Shown: positions 53,922-63,934, numbered from the stretch's first letter. The stretch: 64,000 nt of DNA from Bradyrhizobium guangzhouense (GCF_004114955.1 NZ_CP030053.1:5642001-5706000); one strand, 5' to 3'. Numbers and translations: made by a program. Notes: generated from the letters alone by a model not told the origin.

Positions 53922-55058
53922 ATGGAAATCCGTGAACAAACACGCTTTGTCGTGCTCGATTTCTATCGGTTCGTCGCAGCCCTCGGGGTCTTCATTTTTC
54001 ATCTGAAGAACATCGACAAGGGCATCTCGCCGGCGTGGAACGGCTCGTACGGGCTGTTCGTCGACATGTTCTTCATCCTTTCGGGATTCGTGATCTCGTA
54101 CTCCTATCCGGCTGGTTCCATTGGAATCCGCGGCTATGCCCGCTTTCTGATGCGGCGCATTGCGCGGATCTATCCCCTGCACTTGTTGACCTTGCTCGCC
54201 TTCGTCGTGCTCGCCTGGATCGGAGTGAAAGGCCCGACATCACATGCGAGCGCGCTGGACTTCATCCACAATGCTCTGCTCGTCCAGGCCTGGGGCGTCA
54301 CCGATCATCTCAGCTTCAACTCGCCGTCCTGGTCGATCAGTGCGGAGCTGTTCTGCTACCTGCTGTTCCCGCTCCTGATGCTGCTGGCCGGGCGCGTCTC
54401 CGCCCTGACGCTCGCGGTGATCGTGGCGAGTCTGTACGCCGTGCTGGCCCATGGTCACCTGCCGATCTGGCAGGATCGGTCGCAAATGTATGGCGCCAAT
54501 TTCGATTATGGCATGCTGCGGGCGCTTCCGAGCTTCCTGAACGGTATTCTGCTCGCGCTGCTGTTCAAGCAATTCCGCAATCGCGGCAGCAAGCCGGTCG
54601 CCATCGCGGGAATTGGCGTGTTCCTGGCCTCGATCCTGATCCTGAACGTTTTTGCCAAGCCGGATCTCGCGATCGTTCTCTTCTCGCTCGCCATCCTGCT
54701 GACCGCAATCGGCGAAAGCGCGTTTGTCAGGTTCCCTGGCGCCACCTGGCTTGGCCGGCTCGGCAACACCTCCTACGCCATCTACATGCTGCACGAACTC
54801 TTGCTGATCCTGGTGTTCAAGCCGGTCTGGCATCAGCTCGGACTGCAACCGGGAGCGTTTCCGATATTCGCGCTGGCCTGCTGCCTCATTCTCACGATCG
54901 CAGCTGATCTGACCTACGTTCTGATCGAGAATCCGGCGCGAAAATTGATCAATCGTCTCGCGCCGGCTGCCGAAGCCAGGCGCCCCACCGCTCCCGAGCC
55001 CGCGCTGGCCGAGACACTGGAGCTGCGGCCGACAGGACAAGCTGCGAACGCAGGTTAG
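53922..55058 (+). CDS. Membrane acyltransferase, OafA/ExoZ-like (acyltransferase family 3), no. 1
   Basis: The 378-residue protein opens MEIREQTRFVVLDFYRFVAA and shows about ten membrane helices. The family block LGVFIFHLKNIDKGIS includes the catalytic His, and MFFILSGFVISYSYP and RRIARIYPLHLLTLLAF (with the RxxR-type motif) follow. Such proteins O-acylate (usually O-acetylate) polysaccharides using acetyl-CoA from the cytoplasm. It is the first of four members in the locus. It stands 243 bases after the giant gene and convergent with the second flippase gene. Confidence 0.87.
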   Translation: MEIREQTRFVVLDFYRFVAALGVFIFHLKNIDKGISPAWNGSYGLFVDMFFILSGFVISYSYPAGSIGIRGYARFLMRRIARIYPLHLLTLLAFVVLAWIGVKGPTSHASALDFIHNALLVQAWGVTDHLSFNSPSWSISAELFCYLLFPLLMLLAGRVSALTLAVIVASLYAVLAHGHLPIWQDRSQMYGANFDYGMLRALPSFLNGILLALLFKQFRNRGSKPVAIAGIGVFLASILILNVFAKPDLAIVLFSLAILLTAIGESAFVRFPGATWLGRLGNTSYAIYMLHELLLILVFKPVWHQLGLQPGAFPIFALACCLILTIAADLTYVLIENPARKLINRLAPAAEARRPTAPEPALAETLELRPTGQAANAG

Positions 55059-55095
55059 CCTCCGCGCTCCTGCCATCCTCAAGGGCGCTTCCAGT

Positions 55096-56571
55096 CTAGG
55101 ACCGTCGAAGCCGAATCGCGACTTCGTGCCAGACCCGAAGCGCCGCCGGTCGCGCGGTCAGCAGCACCGCGGCCAGATAGACCGCAGCGCCGAGTGATGT
55201 CAGTGCCGCAAGGCGGAGCCAGGGCGACAGCGGGGGCAAGTTATGGGATGCCCCGACGACCACCGCGGCCATGAGCGCCGAGCTGCCGAACGCCGGCACC
55301 AGCGCGCGCGCGTAGTGACGCACGGCGATCGACAGGATGCGCAATGACGCTCCCGCCGACAAGGGATACAGCAGCACGGCGCGCACGACATAGCCGACAG
55401 CGATAGCGACCAAACCGAACGGAGCCGCCGCGATGAAGATCGCGATGTTGGACGCGGCGTAAATCAGCGTGAGCCAGGTCTGCCAATGCGGCTTGCCGAA
55501 CGCCAGGATGACCGAATGATTGTAGAGCCCGATGGTCGTCAAGAACCCCGTTACCGAGATGATCGACAGCAACGGCGCGGAGTCGAGCCACTTCGCGCCG
55601 AAGAATGCAAGGATGAGATCGGGCGACAAGGCCGCTATCCCCGCGAAGATCGGTGCCGTCAGCAGCGAGGTGTACATGACAAAATCGAGAAGCGCCTCAC
55701 TGGAGGCCTTGCGATCGTGCTGGAGGCCCGCGATCGTCGCGAAGAACACGCGGTTCAACGCATTTCCGATCACCGTGCTGACCGCATTTACGAGCCGCTT
55801 GGCGAGGCTGTAGAAGCCTGCTCCCGCAGCCCCCGTGTACCATGTCACGAAAAGGAGATCCGAATTGGCGTTGGCGAAGTTCGTGATGCCCGTGAGCGCC
55901 ACATAGCGGCCGTAACTGATGAGCTCGATCGCCTCGCGGCGGCTGAAGCGGAAACCTGGACGCCACGGCGTCAACGTCCACAGGCTGACCAATGACACGA
56001 GCGAGGTCGTGACCAGCTGGCCGACGAGCGCAAGCACGCCGTAGCCGCTGATGGCCAGAGCAATGCCGATGGTGCCGCCAAGCGTGATGGAGAACAGCGT
56101 GCGAAGGGCGAGCGAACGGAAGACCTGATTGCGCGTCAACCAGGCCTCGTGGGTGCGGGATAGCCCCTGCACGGCAACCACGACGGAAAAGCCTTTCAGC
56201 ACGACGGCGAGATCTTCCAGGCCGGACAGACGTTCGATGCTGCTACTGGCTGCGAAGAGCAGTGCCGCGGCAACCAGCGAAAAACCCGCAATCAGCCAGA
56301 ACGACGCGTTGTAGTCCTCGTCTTTCGGCTGGGCGCGTGCCTGGACCGCGATCGCGATGCTTTCGATCAGAACAGCCCGGCAGAAATCCAGTGCCAGCGC
56401 ACCCGTCGCCACGAGGCCGATGATCTGCGGCGACAGCAGTCGCGCCATGATCACGTAGATGGCGAGCGTCAGCGCTTGCCCCACCGCGGAATCGAGGGTG
56501 GACCAGATGACGCCGGAAACGATCGAGCGTGACGTGACCGAAGGCTCGCTGCTCAATTGGAGGCTTGTCAT
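55096..56571 (-). CDS. Second polysaccharide flippase (Wzx/ExoT type)
   Basis: The 491-residue protein has 12 or more membrane helices, opening MTSLQLSSEPSVTSRSIVSG and continuing SALGQALTLAIYVIMARLLS-like segments. FWLIAGFSLVAAALLFAASS and RLVNAVSTVIGNALNRVFFA are typical of the PST branch with 12-14 spans. It is transcribed against the neighbouring genes, from a promoter region shared with the pyruvyltransferase gene. Its sequence differs from the flippase at 47987, so the two may move different lipid-linked units or work in different polymers. Confidence 0.86.
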   Translation of the reverse strand: MTSLQLSSEPSVTSRSIVSGVIWSTLDSAVGQALTLAIYVIMARLLSPQIIGLVATGALALDFCRAVLIESIAIAVQARAQPKDEDYNASFWLIAGFSLVAAALLFAASSSIERLSGLEDLAVVLKGFSVVVAVQGLSRTHEAWLTRNQVFRSLALRTLFSITLGGTIGIALAISGYGVLALVGQLVTTSLVSLVSLWTLTPWRPGFRFSRREAIELISYGRYVALTGITNFANANSDLLFVTWYTGAAGAGFYSLAKRLVNAVSTVIGNALNRVFFATIAGLQHDRKASSEALLDFVMYTSLLTAPIFAGIAALSPDLILAFFGAKWLDSAPLLSIISVTGFLTTIGLYNHSVILAFGKPHWQTWLTLIYAASNIAIFIAAAPFGLVAIAVGYVVRAVLLYPLSAGASLRILSIAVRHYARALVPAFGSSALMAAVVVGASHNLPPLSPWLRLAALTSLGAAVYLAAVLLTARPAALRVWHEVAIRLRRS

Positions 56572-56698
56572 GAGTTCAGACTAGGTATGTGCGGGCTAGC
56601 GATGCATCGGCACTGCTCGAACGGTCCAAGAAACGGTCCAAGAGTCGCCTCTTTCGAGAGACAGTGTACGAAGGATAGCATCTGCCATCCGAGGACGC

Positions 56699-57532
56699 AT
56701 GAATATTCGAGCCAATCTGCGTAGATTGATCAACGAGGTCGGCTGCGACTTTGTTCAGCAATTGCCTTATCCGCATGTAGAGCTGTTCTTCTGGCGACCT
56801 GATGATGGAACGATCAATTTTGGCGACTATTTGTCCCTCGTCGTGGTGGAACAACAACTTCGACGCAGCGGGTATACGCTTGCAGACGAAACGTCACGGC
56901 AAGCACGGATGTTTGCGATCGGCTCGGTTCTGCACTACGCACGCAACGACGATGTGATCTGGGGCAGCGGCATCAACGGGCGCCAAGGCCAGAACGATCT
57001 CAATCGTCGCGTTCAAACGCTGGATATTCGCGCGGTGCGCGGCCCTCGCACCCAGGAAATTCTCCGGCGGCGCGGCCTCTCCGTGCCTGACATATTCGGC
57101 GATCCTGCGTTGCTTCTGCCACGCCTGTTCCCTGATCGCTTTCAACGGCGTGGCGTCCGTCCGTGGATTTTCGTGCCCAACCTGCACGACCTCAACATGA
57201 TCGATCACGGCCCGGCGAATGTGGTCAGCCCGCTCGGATCATGGAATCGACGCATTGAGGCCATTCTCGAGGCAGAGCTGGTGCTGGCAAGTTCCCTGCA
57301 CGGCCTGATCGTCGCGGAAGCTTACGGAATTCCCGCGCGCTATGTGCGGCTGAGCGATGGCGAAGCCGAATTCAAGTATCGTGACTATTATGAAGGCACC
57401 GGCAGGTTCGACGTCGAATTCGCCTCCAGCCTCGAGGAAGGCCGGGAGATGGGAGGCGCTGCGCCTCTCAGCTTCAAGCACGACTCCCTGATGGATGCCT
57501 TCCCGATCGATCTCTGGCGCGAGACACGCTGA
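56699..57532 (+). CDS. Polysaccharide pyruvyltransferase-like protein
   Basis: The 277-residue protein starts MNIRANLRRLINEVGCDFVQ. NFGDYLSLVVVEQQLRRSGY and IGSVLHYARNDDVIWGSGIN match the start of the CsaB/ExoV-type pyruvyltransferase family, and DIRAVRGPRTQEILRRRG and LASSLHGLIVAEAYGIPARY follow. Such enzymes add a pyruvate ketal from phosphoenolpyruvate to a sugar. It is shorter than many members (usually 300 or more), so another role of the fold cannot be excluded. It overlaps closely with the next glycosyltransferase gene (one base between). Confidence 0.82.
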   Translation: MNIRANLRRLINEVGCDFVQQLPYPHVELFFWRPDDGTINFGDYLSLVVVEQQLRRSGYTLADETSRQARMFAIGSVLHYARNDDVIWGSGINGRQGQNDLNRRVQTLDIRAVRGPRTQEILRRRGLSVPDIFGDPALLLPRLFPDRFQRRGVRPWIFVPNLHDLNMIDHGPANVVSPLGSWNRRIEAILEAELVLASSLHGLIVAEAYGIPARYVRLSDGEAEFKYRDYYEGTGRFDVEFASSLEEGREMGGAAPLSFKHDSLMDAFPIDLWRETR

Positions 57533-57533
57533 T

Positions 57534-58646
57534 ATGACCAGGCGTTTCAGGGTGGCGATCTATGCCCCGCATTTCGCTGAATATTCCTATCGACTGGCCG
57601 CTGCACTAGCCAAGCATTGCGACGTCCGGCTGGTGCTCAATCGGAAGGACGCCAATCAGCAATGGAATCTGGACTGGATTCCTGCGCCCTCGTCGTTCGA
57701 CACGCGCATCCGGGATCTGAGCCTGCGTCGATCCGGCGCCATCGGACTTCCACGGTCGTTTCTCGACATCCTCGCCTTTCGTCCGGACGTGGTTCATTGT
57801 CACGAATGCCCGGAATATTTCACGGCTGGACTGATGGAGCTGCTTCGGCTCACCAGCCTTCCGCGCGTCCTCACCGTTCATGACGCCATTCCGCACTCCG
57901 AGGGCGGTTCGGGAACGAATACGAGCGAAGAGCGGCTGCGGGACCGCATGCGCGCCGGTGCCACGCATGTGACGGTGCATGGCCAGAGCTGCGTGGCTGA
58001 CTTTGCCCGTGCATCGCCCGATTTCCGCGGCGAAGTGACGTCCTCCATGCATGGCGTGTTGATGGTGCCATCGACAAACCGGACACCAATTCAGGCGGTC
58101 GAGGGCCGCATCCTCTTCTTCGGACGCATGTGGGCCTACAAGGGACTCGATGTCTTCCTTGACGCAATCGATCTGCTGTCAAAGCGCGGTGTACGTCATC
58201 AGGCCGTCATCGCCGGCCGTGGTCCCGAGATGACGCGATTTGGTGCGCGGATGGCCGATATGGCATCGGTCAACGCCATCGACACGTATGTCTCGGCCGA
58301 AGACACCAGCACCCTGTTCCAATCGGCTGAAGTCGTTGCGTTGCCTTACAAGGATGCATCGCAGAGCGGCGTGCTGGCATCCGCCTTTGGCAATCACCGC
58401 CCTGTCGTTGCAAGCGCGACCGGCGGCATTCCCGACGTCGTCACAGACGGTGTCAATGGCCTGCTTGTGCCGCCTGCCGACGCTACCGCGCTGGCCGATG
58501 CTCTGGAGCGCGTCCTGACGTCGAGGCCTTTGGCTGCAAGCCTGACGGAGGGAGCGCGGCAGACGGCTGAGGGCTCACTGAGTTGGGATCATATCGCCGA
58601 ACGCCTGTTGACGACCTATCGTCGGATCGCCGGCGTCAGCGCCTGA
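57534..58646 (+). CDS. Glycosyltransferase, GT4 family, no. 4
   Basis: The ATG at 57534 is one base after the pyruvyltransferase stop, so translation is coupled. The 370-residue protein opens MTRRFRVAIYAPHFAEYSYR. The GT4 donor half has RILFFGRMWAYKGLDVFLDA, AVIAGRGPEMTRFGARMAD and VVALPYKDASQSGVLASAFG, and ends GIPDVVTDGVNGLLVPPADA. It lies opposite a run of minus-strand acyltransferase genes with 10 bases between the stops. The sugar is unknown. Confidence 0.88.
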   Translation: MTRRFRVAIYAPHFAEYSYRLAAALAKHCDVRLVLNRKDANQQWNLDWIPAPSSFDTRIRDLSLRRSGAIGLPRSFLDILAFRPDVVHCHECPEYFTAGLMELLRLTSLPRVLTVHDAIPHSEGGSGTNTSEERLRDRMRAGATHVTVHGQSCVADFARASPDFRGEVTSSMHGVLMVPSTNRTPIQAVEGRILFFGRMWAYKGLDVFLDAIDLLSKRGVRHQAVIAGRGPEMTRFGARMADMASVNAIDTYVSAEDTSTLFQSAEVVALPYKDASQSGVLASAFGNHRPVVASATGGIPDVVTDGVNGLLVPPADATALADALERVLTSRPLAASLTEGARQTAEGSLSWDHIAERLLTTYRRIAGVSA

Positions 58647-58656
58647 TCGGCCGGCG

Positions 58657-59778
58657 TCACCGCCTGACGGCACCGCTCGCTGGTGGGAGCGGCTGCTCTA
58701 TCTTGTCGAGCGGCCCGAACACCAGCCCCCGTAGCGCGCCGTCCAGGACGCGCCTCAACCTGACTTCAATCAGCTGGTAGCTGATCGCGCTCGCGGCCAG
58801 CGATGCGATGAGCCCCAAGATGATGAATGCGAACCAGAGCAGCCAGCGGTCAGCCCCCATCGCGACGAGCTTCAGCCCCGTCACTTGCAACGGAAACAGC
58901 ACGAAGGGATGCACCAGATAGAGGCTGTAGCTGATCTTGCCGACAAATTGCAGCGCCGGCGCGCTGAGGGCGTTGGCGATGCCCGAGCCGGGGGCGAGCA
59001 CCATGCCGAACAGCAGGAACCCCGGGATCAGCGCAACGAAGGGATGAAACAGCACCAGGCTCGCATACATGGCGACGCCACAAACCACCCCGGCAGCCAA
59101 TCCCAACCGCCCCTGGACCGGGAAGCGGATTCCGGTGGAACTGAAGACCATGCCGATGCAGAAAAACGCCGTGATGGGCCAATGCAGGGCACAGGCGAAG
59201 CCAAACAGGATCAATGGCGCCGCCATCATGCGACCACCGACGCGCAACGCGGCGAATGTCACCGCAAACCAGATATAGAATGCCCACTCGTAAGTCAGCG
59301 TCCAGGCGTTCTGCTGTGCGGCGGGAAGACCGAGCGCATCCTGCAGAAAGAACAGATTGGCAAGGAAGATGCCGAGATAGCTGCCGACATCGATGCCGCG
59401 GAAGAACTTGTAGCCGACGACCGGCCCGATCACGAACAGCGCAACATGCAGCACGAGAAAGACCGGCATGATGCGAAGCACGCGGTCGAAGAAGAAGCGG
59501 GCCAGCGACCCATGACGCACAAGGCTCGCCGGAATCAGGAAGCCGCTGATCATGAAGAACAGCTCGACGCCGTGCCCGCCGACGTTGATCACTGACTGGA
59601 GCCAGGGCCAGAGCGGCGGCAGAAAGCCGGGGTTCGGGATGTCGTACATGCCACCCTTTGGCATGTCGTAGAAATGATCCATCAGCACGCTCAGGGCTGC
59701 GATGGCGCGAAGACCCTGGACGGACGGAACGAACGATCCGTCATATCTCACGTCCGGTTGCCTCGCCGCCTCGCTCAC
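58657..59778 (-). CDS. Membrane acyltransferase (acyltransferase family 3), no. 2
   Basis: A GTG start at 59778 overlaps the stop of the next upstream gene (GTGA), which suggests translational coupling; the product has 373 residues. VPSVQGLRAIAALSVLMDHF carries the catalytic His, with FFMISGFLIPASLVRHG and RVLRIMPVFLVLHVALFVIG after it. About ten membrane helices are predicted. It is one of a block of three acyltransferases and the polymerase on the minus strand. Confidence 0.85.
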   Translation of the reverse strand: MSEAARQPDVRYDGSFVPSVQGLRAIAALSVLMDHFYDMPKGGMYDIPNPGFLPPLWPWLQSVINVGGHGVELFFMISGFLIPASLVRHGSLARFFFDRVLRIMPVFLVLHVALFVIGPVVGYKFFRGIDVGSYLGIFLANLFFLQDALGLPAAQQNAWTLTYEWAFYIWFAVTFAALRVGGRMMAAPLILFGFACALHWPITAFFCIGMVFSSTGIRFPVQGRLGLAAGVVCGVAMYASLVLFHPFVALIPGFLLFGMVLAPGSGIANALSAPALQFVGKISYSLYLVHPFVLFPLQVTGLKLVAMGADRWLLWFAFIILGLIASLAASAISYQLIEVRLRRVLDGALRGLVFGPLDKIEQPLPPASGAVRR

Positions 59779-60881
59779 TCGGCGGCTCCCTGCGTGCTGA
59801 GAGCCGGCTCGAGAGCTGCCCGCCGCCGGCGTACGGAACGGAAACGGTGCCCGAATGAGATCGACGGCTTTTCGACCAGAGAAAACGTGGTCCAGCTGAC
59901 CAGGATCGACAACGCCACGATGACGGCCGCGAAGGCGGACCACCCCAGCGGACCATCACCGAACCACACCAGGCGATGAACCCAGACGATCACGAACGGC
60001 GACATCAGATACACGGAGTAACTGATCACACCAACGAAGGCCACCGGGCGCCAGGCCATTCGCTCGCCGAACGCGGCAAAGACCAGGAAGACCAGAGCCG
60101 CGCAGATGTAGGCCGATCCGATCGAATAGCTGTAGAAGAAGTTTTCATGATAGACGCCTCCGAAGCGCCTGTCGGACAGGACGGCTGCGAAAATCGCATA
60201 GAGAAGTGTGCAGCCGGCGACATGCACCCAGCGCAGCTTGCCGCCGATCACGGCGTCGCGGACAATCTTGCCCAGGAACATCGCCGAGAGATTCAGCCCG
60301 ACCTCCATCAGGGATGAGACCGTCCTGTTCGCGATCAACAGGGCGGCGACGGTGCCGATCAATGCCGCGGCGACGACAATCGTCACCGCGGTGAAGCGCC
60401 TGTTCAGCAGCCCCATGGCAAACAGGATGGTGCAGCTGACGTAGAACAGCAGCTCGATGGCCAGCGTCCAGTAGAAGACCCAGAGGTTCGGGATGTTGGC
60501 AAATGTCTGCAGCATGGTCACGTTGGCAATGACCTGCGAGACCGGAAAGACGGTGGAATCCAGCACCAGCATCGTGGCGAGCCCGATGACGATCGAGGTC
60601 CAATAGGCCGGATAGAGCCGGAAGAAACGGCTGATTGCAAAATCTCGGACGGGCGTCGCGCTGTCCGGAAAGCTGAACGGGATCACGAAGCCGCTGACGA
60701 AGAAGAACAGGACGACCCCGAATCGTCCGAAGTTCATGTAGTAGCCGATGATGTCGTGAAACGTCCAATAATACGCACCGGTCGGGTGCTTCTGCACGAT
60801 CACTTCGAGCACGTGCTGGAACAGCACCGACAGCACCGCGATGCCGCGCAACGTATCGATGAATGCGAGCCTTTTATGCAT
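59775..60881 (-). CDS. Membrane acyltransferase (acyltransferase family 3), no. 3
   Basis: The 368-residue protein begins MHKRLAFIDTLRGIAVLSVL and the catalytic His lies in the next residues (FQHVLEVIVQKHPTG). VLFFFVSGFVIPFSFPDSAT and ISRFFRLYPAYWTSIVIGLA fit the family. Its 3' end overlaps the start of acyltransferase no. 2 by 4 bases. It starts 9 bases after the polymerase gene ends, so polymerase, no. 3 and no. 2 form one minus-strand operon with no. 4 in front. Confidence 0.87.
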   Translation of the reverse strand: MHKRLAFIDTLRGIAVLSVLFQHVLEVIVQKHPTGAYYWTFHDIIGYYMNFGRFGVVLFFFVSGFVIPFSFPDSATPVRDFAISRFFRLYPAYWTSIVIGLATMLVLDSTVFPVSQVIANVTMLQTFANIPNLWVFYWTLAIELLFYVSCTILFAMGLLNRRFTAVTIVVAAALIGTVAALLIANRTVSSLMEVGLNLSAMFLGKIVRDAVIGGKLRWVHVAGCTLLYAIFAAVLSDRRFGGVYHENFFYSYSIGSAYICAALVFLVFAAFGERMAWRPVAFVGVISYSVYLMSPFVIVWVHRLVWFGDGPLGWSAFAAVIVALSILVSWTTFSLVEKPSISFGHRFRSVRRRRAALEPALSTQGAAE

Positions 60882-60890
60882 GATCTGATC

Positions 60891-62234
60891 TCACCTGCCC
60901 GCGCCCAGCGCCGTTCCAGGCACATCAGGGTCGAATCCATCCAGCGAACGGATCGGCCGGGGCAGCTGAACCGGAGTGACGTCGCTGGCCCGCGCGGCCG
61001 TCGCCCGCTTGGAAAACACCTCGCTGAAGCTCAGTGCGATGATGAGAAGGCCGGATGCCGGGCCATAGTTCAGGACCGTAATCGTGAACAGGTTGACGAC
61101 GAAGATGAGCGTCAGCTTGTACACGTCGGTTGCGCCGAAAGTCGCGCGGAACACCATGATCATGAATGCGACGAAGGGCAGCCCGAACATCAGGTAGGTG
61201 CCGATGTAGAAATTGTCGACGGGCACCCAAAATGACGCGAGCGGCGAGAACAGCTTCTGCGGATAGTTGAAGCAGCCGGCGCCGCAGCCCGTCACCAGCC
61301 CGATCGGCATCAGCTGGCTCATATAGACAAACGGCAGCTGCCAGCTGTTGTTGATGCGATCCAGGATGCTGAACAAGGTCGAGTGCGGTATCGCTGCGGT
61401 TCCCGACGCAGCCACGATCAGGAAGAACGGAACGAAAATCGACGCGAATGACCACAGCGCGATGGTCCTGATGGCGGGGAAGCGTGACTTCTCCGGCAAC
61501 ATGCGGACGAGCACCAGCAGCACGAGGTATAGCACGAGCACGATCATGGTCGTCTTGCTGGTGGTCAGGCGGATCGTGTAGACGGCGATGGAGCCGAACA
61601 GAAGGCACCATAGCGTGCTCTTGCGAATCGACGTGATCGCGAACGACACGAGGATGAAGAAGGCCGCCATGGTGTTGTCGGCGGCGAAGCCCATCAAACG
61701 CTGATCGTCTCCGCCATAGGCCCACCACAACCGGCCCGCCTCGCGGACAGCGCCGAACGATTCATATTTGTATCCGACCCAGGGCATCACGTAGTACTTG
61801 GTCAGGATCACGCCGATCACCGAAAGATAGAAGGTCACGGCAATGACCGAGAGCAGCTTTCGGTACGAGCCCAGGCTCGAATCGCAGAAGCAGAACCCGA
61901 CGAACACCGGCAGCATCATCTTGAAGGACGATACCGCCGCATTGCCGGTCCCCAGCATGAAATAGCCGAGCACGATCGAGAGCATGATCTGCAGGAACGT
62001 CAGCGTCGCCAATGTGCTGCGGTTGCGCAGGATGCAATGGATGATGAATTGGGCGAGGCACAGAAGCGCAATGCCGTCCGGCAGGTACCAGAGCGGATCC
62101 ACGTGAAGAATACTGGTGGCGTAGCGGATCACGCCGCCGAAGGCGTCCCGGATCAGATATGTGCCGAGCGCGATCGCCTCGATATTGAGGCTGATCAGCG
62201 TGATCCGCGGACGATGCAGTGCAAGCGCAGTCAT
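60891..62234 (-). CDS. Probable Wzy-type polysaccharide polymerase (O-antigen-ligase-like)
   Basis: The 447-residue protein starts MTALALHRPRITLISLNIEA and has ten or more membrane helices. A long periplasmic loop lies near residues 300-350 (SQLMPIGLVTGCGAGCFNYP, then KLFSPLASFWVPVDNFYIGT), the region where Wzy and WaaL proteins keep their active residues. Wzy polymerises flipped repeat units. The family diverges strongly in sequence, so the call rests on the topology and on the genes around it: flippases, glycosyltransferases and acyltransferases. Confidence 0.65.
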   Translation of the reverse strand: MTALALHRPRITLISLNIEAIALGTYLIRDAFGGVIRYATSILHVDPLWYLPDGIALLCLAQFIIHCILRNRSTLATLTFLQIMLSIVLGYFMLGTGNAAVSSFKMMLPVFVGFCFCDSSLGSYRKLLSVIAVTFYLSVIGVILTKYYVMPWVGYKYESFGAVREAGRLWWAYGGDDQRLMGFAADNTMAAFFILVSFAITSIRKSTLWCLLFGSIAVYTIRLTTSKTTMIVLVLYLVLLVLVRMLPEKSRFPAIRTIALWSFASIFVPFFLIVAASGTAAIPHSTLFSILDRINNSWQLPFVYMSQLMPIGLVTGCGAGCFNYPQKLFSPLASFWVPVDNFYIGTYLMFGLPFVAFMIMVFRATFGATDVYKLTLIFVVNLFTITVLNYGPASGLLIIALSFSEVFSKRATAARASDVTPVQLPRPIRSLDGFDPDVPGTALGAGR

Positions 62235-62241
62235 ATGCAGC

Positions 62242-63459
62242 TCAATTCGTCAGCCGCGCCGATGGCGCGGGCGCAGCCGAAAAATCGGACCGGCGTCCAA
62301 GAAGGTTGCGAAGGAACTTGCCGCCGGGAATCTCGACGTAGCGGTAGGTGTAGTGCGACACCGCGAACACGGCGGCGAGCGACACGACGAGATTCAGCGT
62401 TGCCGGCAAGCCAGGCCGGATCGAATCGAATGCCGCGATCCGCGACGCTCCGACCGCTCGTACGAAATACTCGGCGAACAGCACCACAAGCGCATGCACC
62501 ATATAGATCGAGTAGGATCGACGCCCGAGCCACACCAGCGGCTTGCTCACCAGCATCCGGGGGATCAGCAGCGCATCGGGAAACGCCAGCAGGCTGCCGA
62601 GAAAGACCGAAAAAATCAGCGGCGCAAGGAAGCTGGCGGCCGGATAGGCCTCGACCATGCTGACGAGAACGATGCTGGCCATCATCGCAACCAGCTGCAC
62701 GATGCCTTGCGTGGCCGGCCCCGGCCTGCCGGGCAACCGGCGAACCACCCTCACCGTCAGCACGCCCAGGAAGAAGCTCACGAAACAGCGCAGGATGCCG
62801 AAATCGGTCTGCAGGCCGAGGCTCTTCTTGTCCAACACGAACACGATGATGGCCAGGCTTACGGCTGCGATCAGGCCCGAGAGCCCATAGAAAAGCGACA
62901 GCGACCGCATGCGCTGGGCCAGCAGGACGAGCAGGCCAAAGACCAGATAGGTATAGAATTCGACGCTGATGCTCCAGCTCGGCGCATTCCAGCTGAGATA
63001 GTCGACAAACCCCATCGAGTGCAGAAGAAAGACGTTGAGCAGGAACGAATAGGAATTGTTCACCTCGAAAGCGGCAGGCGCTGCGACCACGAGGCCAGCC
63101 ATGACCAGACTGATGCGCAGGAGACGAAACAGCAAATTCGCGGCCAGCATCACGATGTGCAGCGGATAGACGCGCGCCAGACGTCGCACCATGAAGTCGC
63201 GCAGCGAGAAGCGACCGAACTCGCCCTCGACAGAGCTGAGCGACATCACCATTCCGCTGAGAACGAAGAACAGATCGACAAGTAGCCACGAGCTCCGGAA
63301 GAACGAGCAGTCGATCCACGCGTTGTGGGGGAATATCGCGAGGAATGTCGGCATCAGCAGGAGATGATGAATCACCACGGATGTCGCCGCGATACCCCTG
63401 ATACTGTCGAGCGGCAGGACATGCGCCTTCTCACGATGAACCTGCTCCGTCACATCCAC
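62242..63459 (-). CDS. Membrane acyltransferase (acyltransferase family 3), no. 4
   Basis: The frame starts at a GTG (63459), with a GTG at 63453 as alternative; the product has 405 residues. The catalytic region is DSIRGIAATSVVIHHLLLMP, followed by LFFVLSGMVMSLSSVEGEFG and MVRRLARVYPLHIVMLAANL. About ten membrane helices follow. It is the first gene of the minus-strand run and lies 7 bases before the polymerase gene. It probably modifies the same polymer as the others; which sugar and acyl group is unknown. Confidence 0.87.
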   Translation of the reverse strand: MDVTEQVHREKAHVLPLDSIRGIAATSVVIHHLLLMPTFLAIFPHNAWIDCSFFRSSWLLVDLFFVLSGMVMSLSSVEGEFGRFSLRDFMVRRLARVYPLHIVMLAANLLFRLLRISLVMAGLVVAAPAAFEVNNSYSFLLNVFLLHSMGFVDYLSWNAPSWSISVEFYTYLVFGLLVLLAQRMRSLSLFYGLSGLIAAVSLAIIVFVLDKKSLGLQTDFGILRCFVSFFLGVLTVRVVRRLPGRPGPATQGIVQLVAMMASIVLVSMVEAYPAASFLAPLIFSVFLGSLLAFPDALLIPRMLVSKPLVWLGRRSYSIYMVHALVVLFAEYFVRAVGASRIAAFDSIRPGLPATLNLVVSLAAVFAVSHYTYRYVEIPGGKFLRNLLGRRSDFSAAPAPSARLTN

Positions 63460-63934
63460 ATTCCGTAGCTATTGCGCCGCAGCACTCTGTAGGACATCGC
63501 GCGCGCTTTCAATCCTCGAGATCAACGACGTGCTTCCGATGCATGACGATCGACTGCAAATTCATCGCTCGCTGTTCATTCCGACATGCGGAGGACAAGT
63601 TCACGCCACTTTTCTCGATTGCGCGACGATCTCGACGTGATCGAGTCATGCTTGCGGAGATTTGCGAGCAAAGTTTGCGCGAAATCCGGCGTTGTTGCGA
63701 TCGCCGCGAAAGGCACCGCGCGAATTTATCTCTCATGGGTTGGAACAAAATCGCGCGTCGTTGGATATGTCAGCTTCGCGACATCGAGTCCGCCTCACGA
63801 ATCTTCAATCTGCAACATTCGTGAGCGGCAAATGCCAATCTCTCAGGCATTGCAACTCCTCGTTATGCAACCGCAGGCAAGAGAGCTGCATGTTTGCCAC
63901 CGATACGATTGATTGAACCAGCTTTTGCGCCGCA
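63460..63934. other. 475-base stretch without a recognisable gene
   Basis: Only short frames with poor codon bias occur here. The region is more AT-rich than the genes to its left. It should hold the promoter of the minus-strand acyltransferase/polymerase operon, but no consensus sequence was recognised. Confidence 0.5.

Noticed and set aside
63543..63916. Short plus-strand frames at the right end
   Set aside because: Three overlapping frames of poor codon bias and no ribosome-binding sequence; no family pattern.
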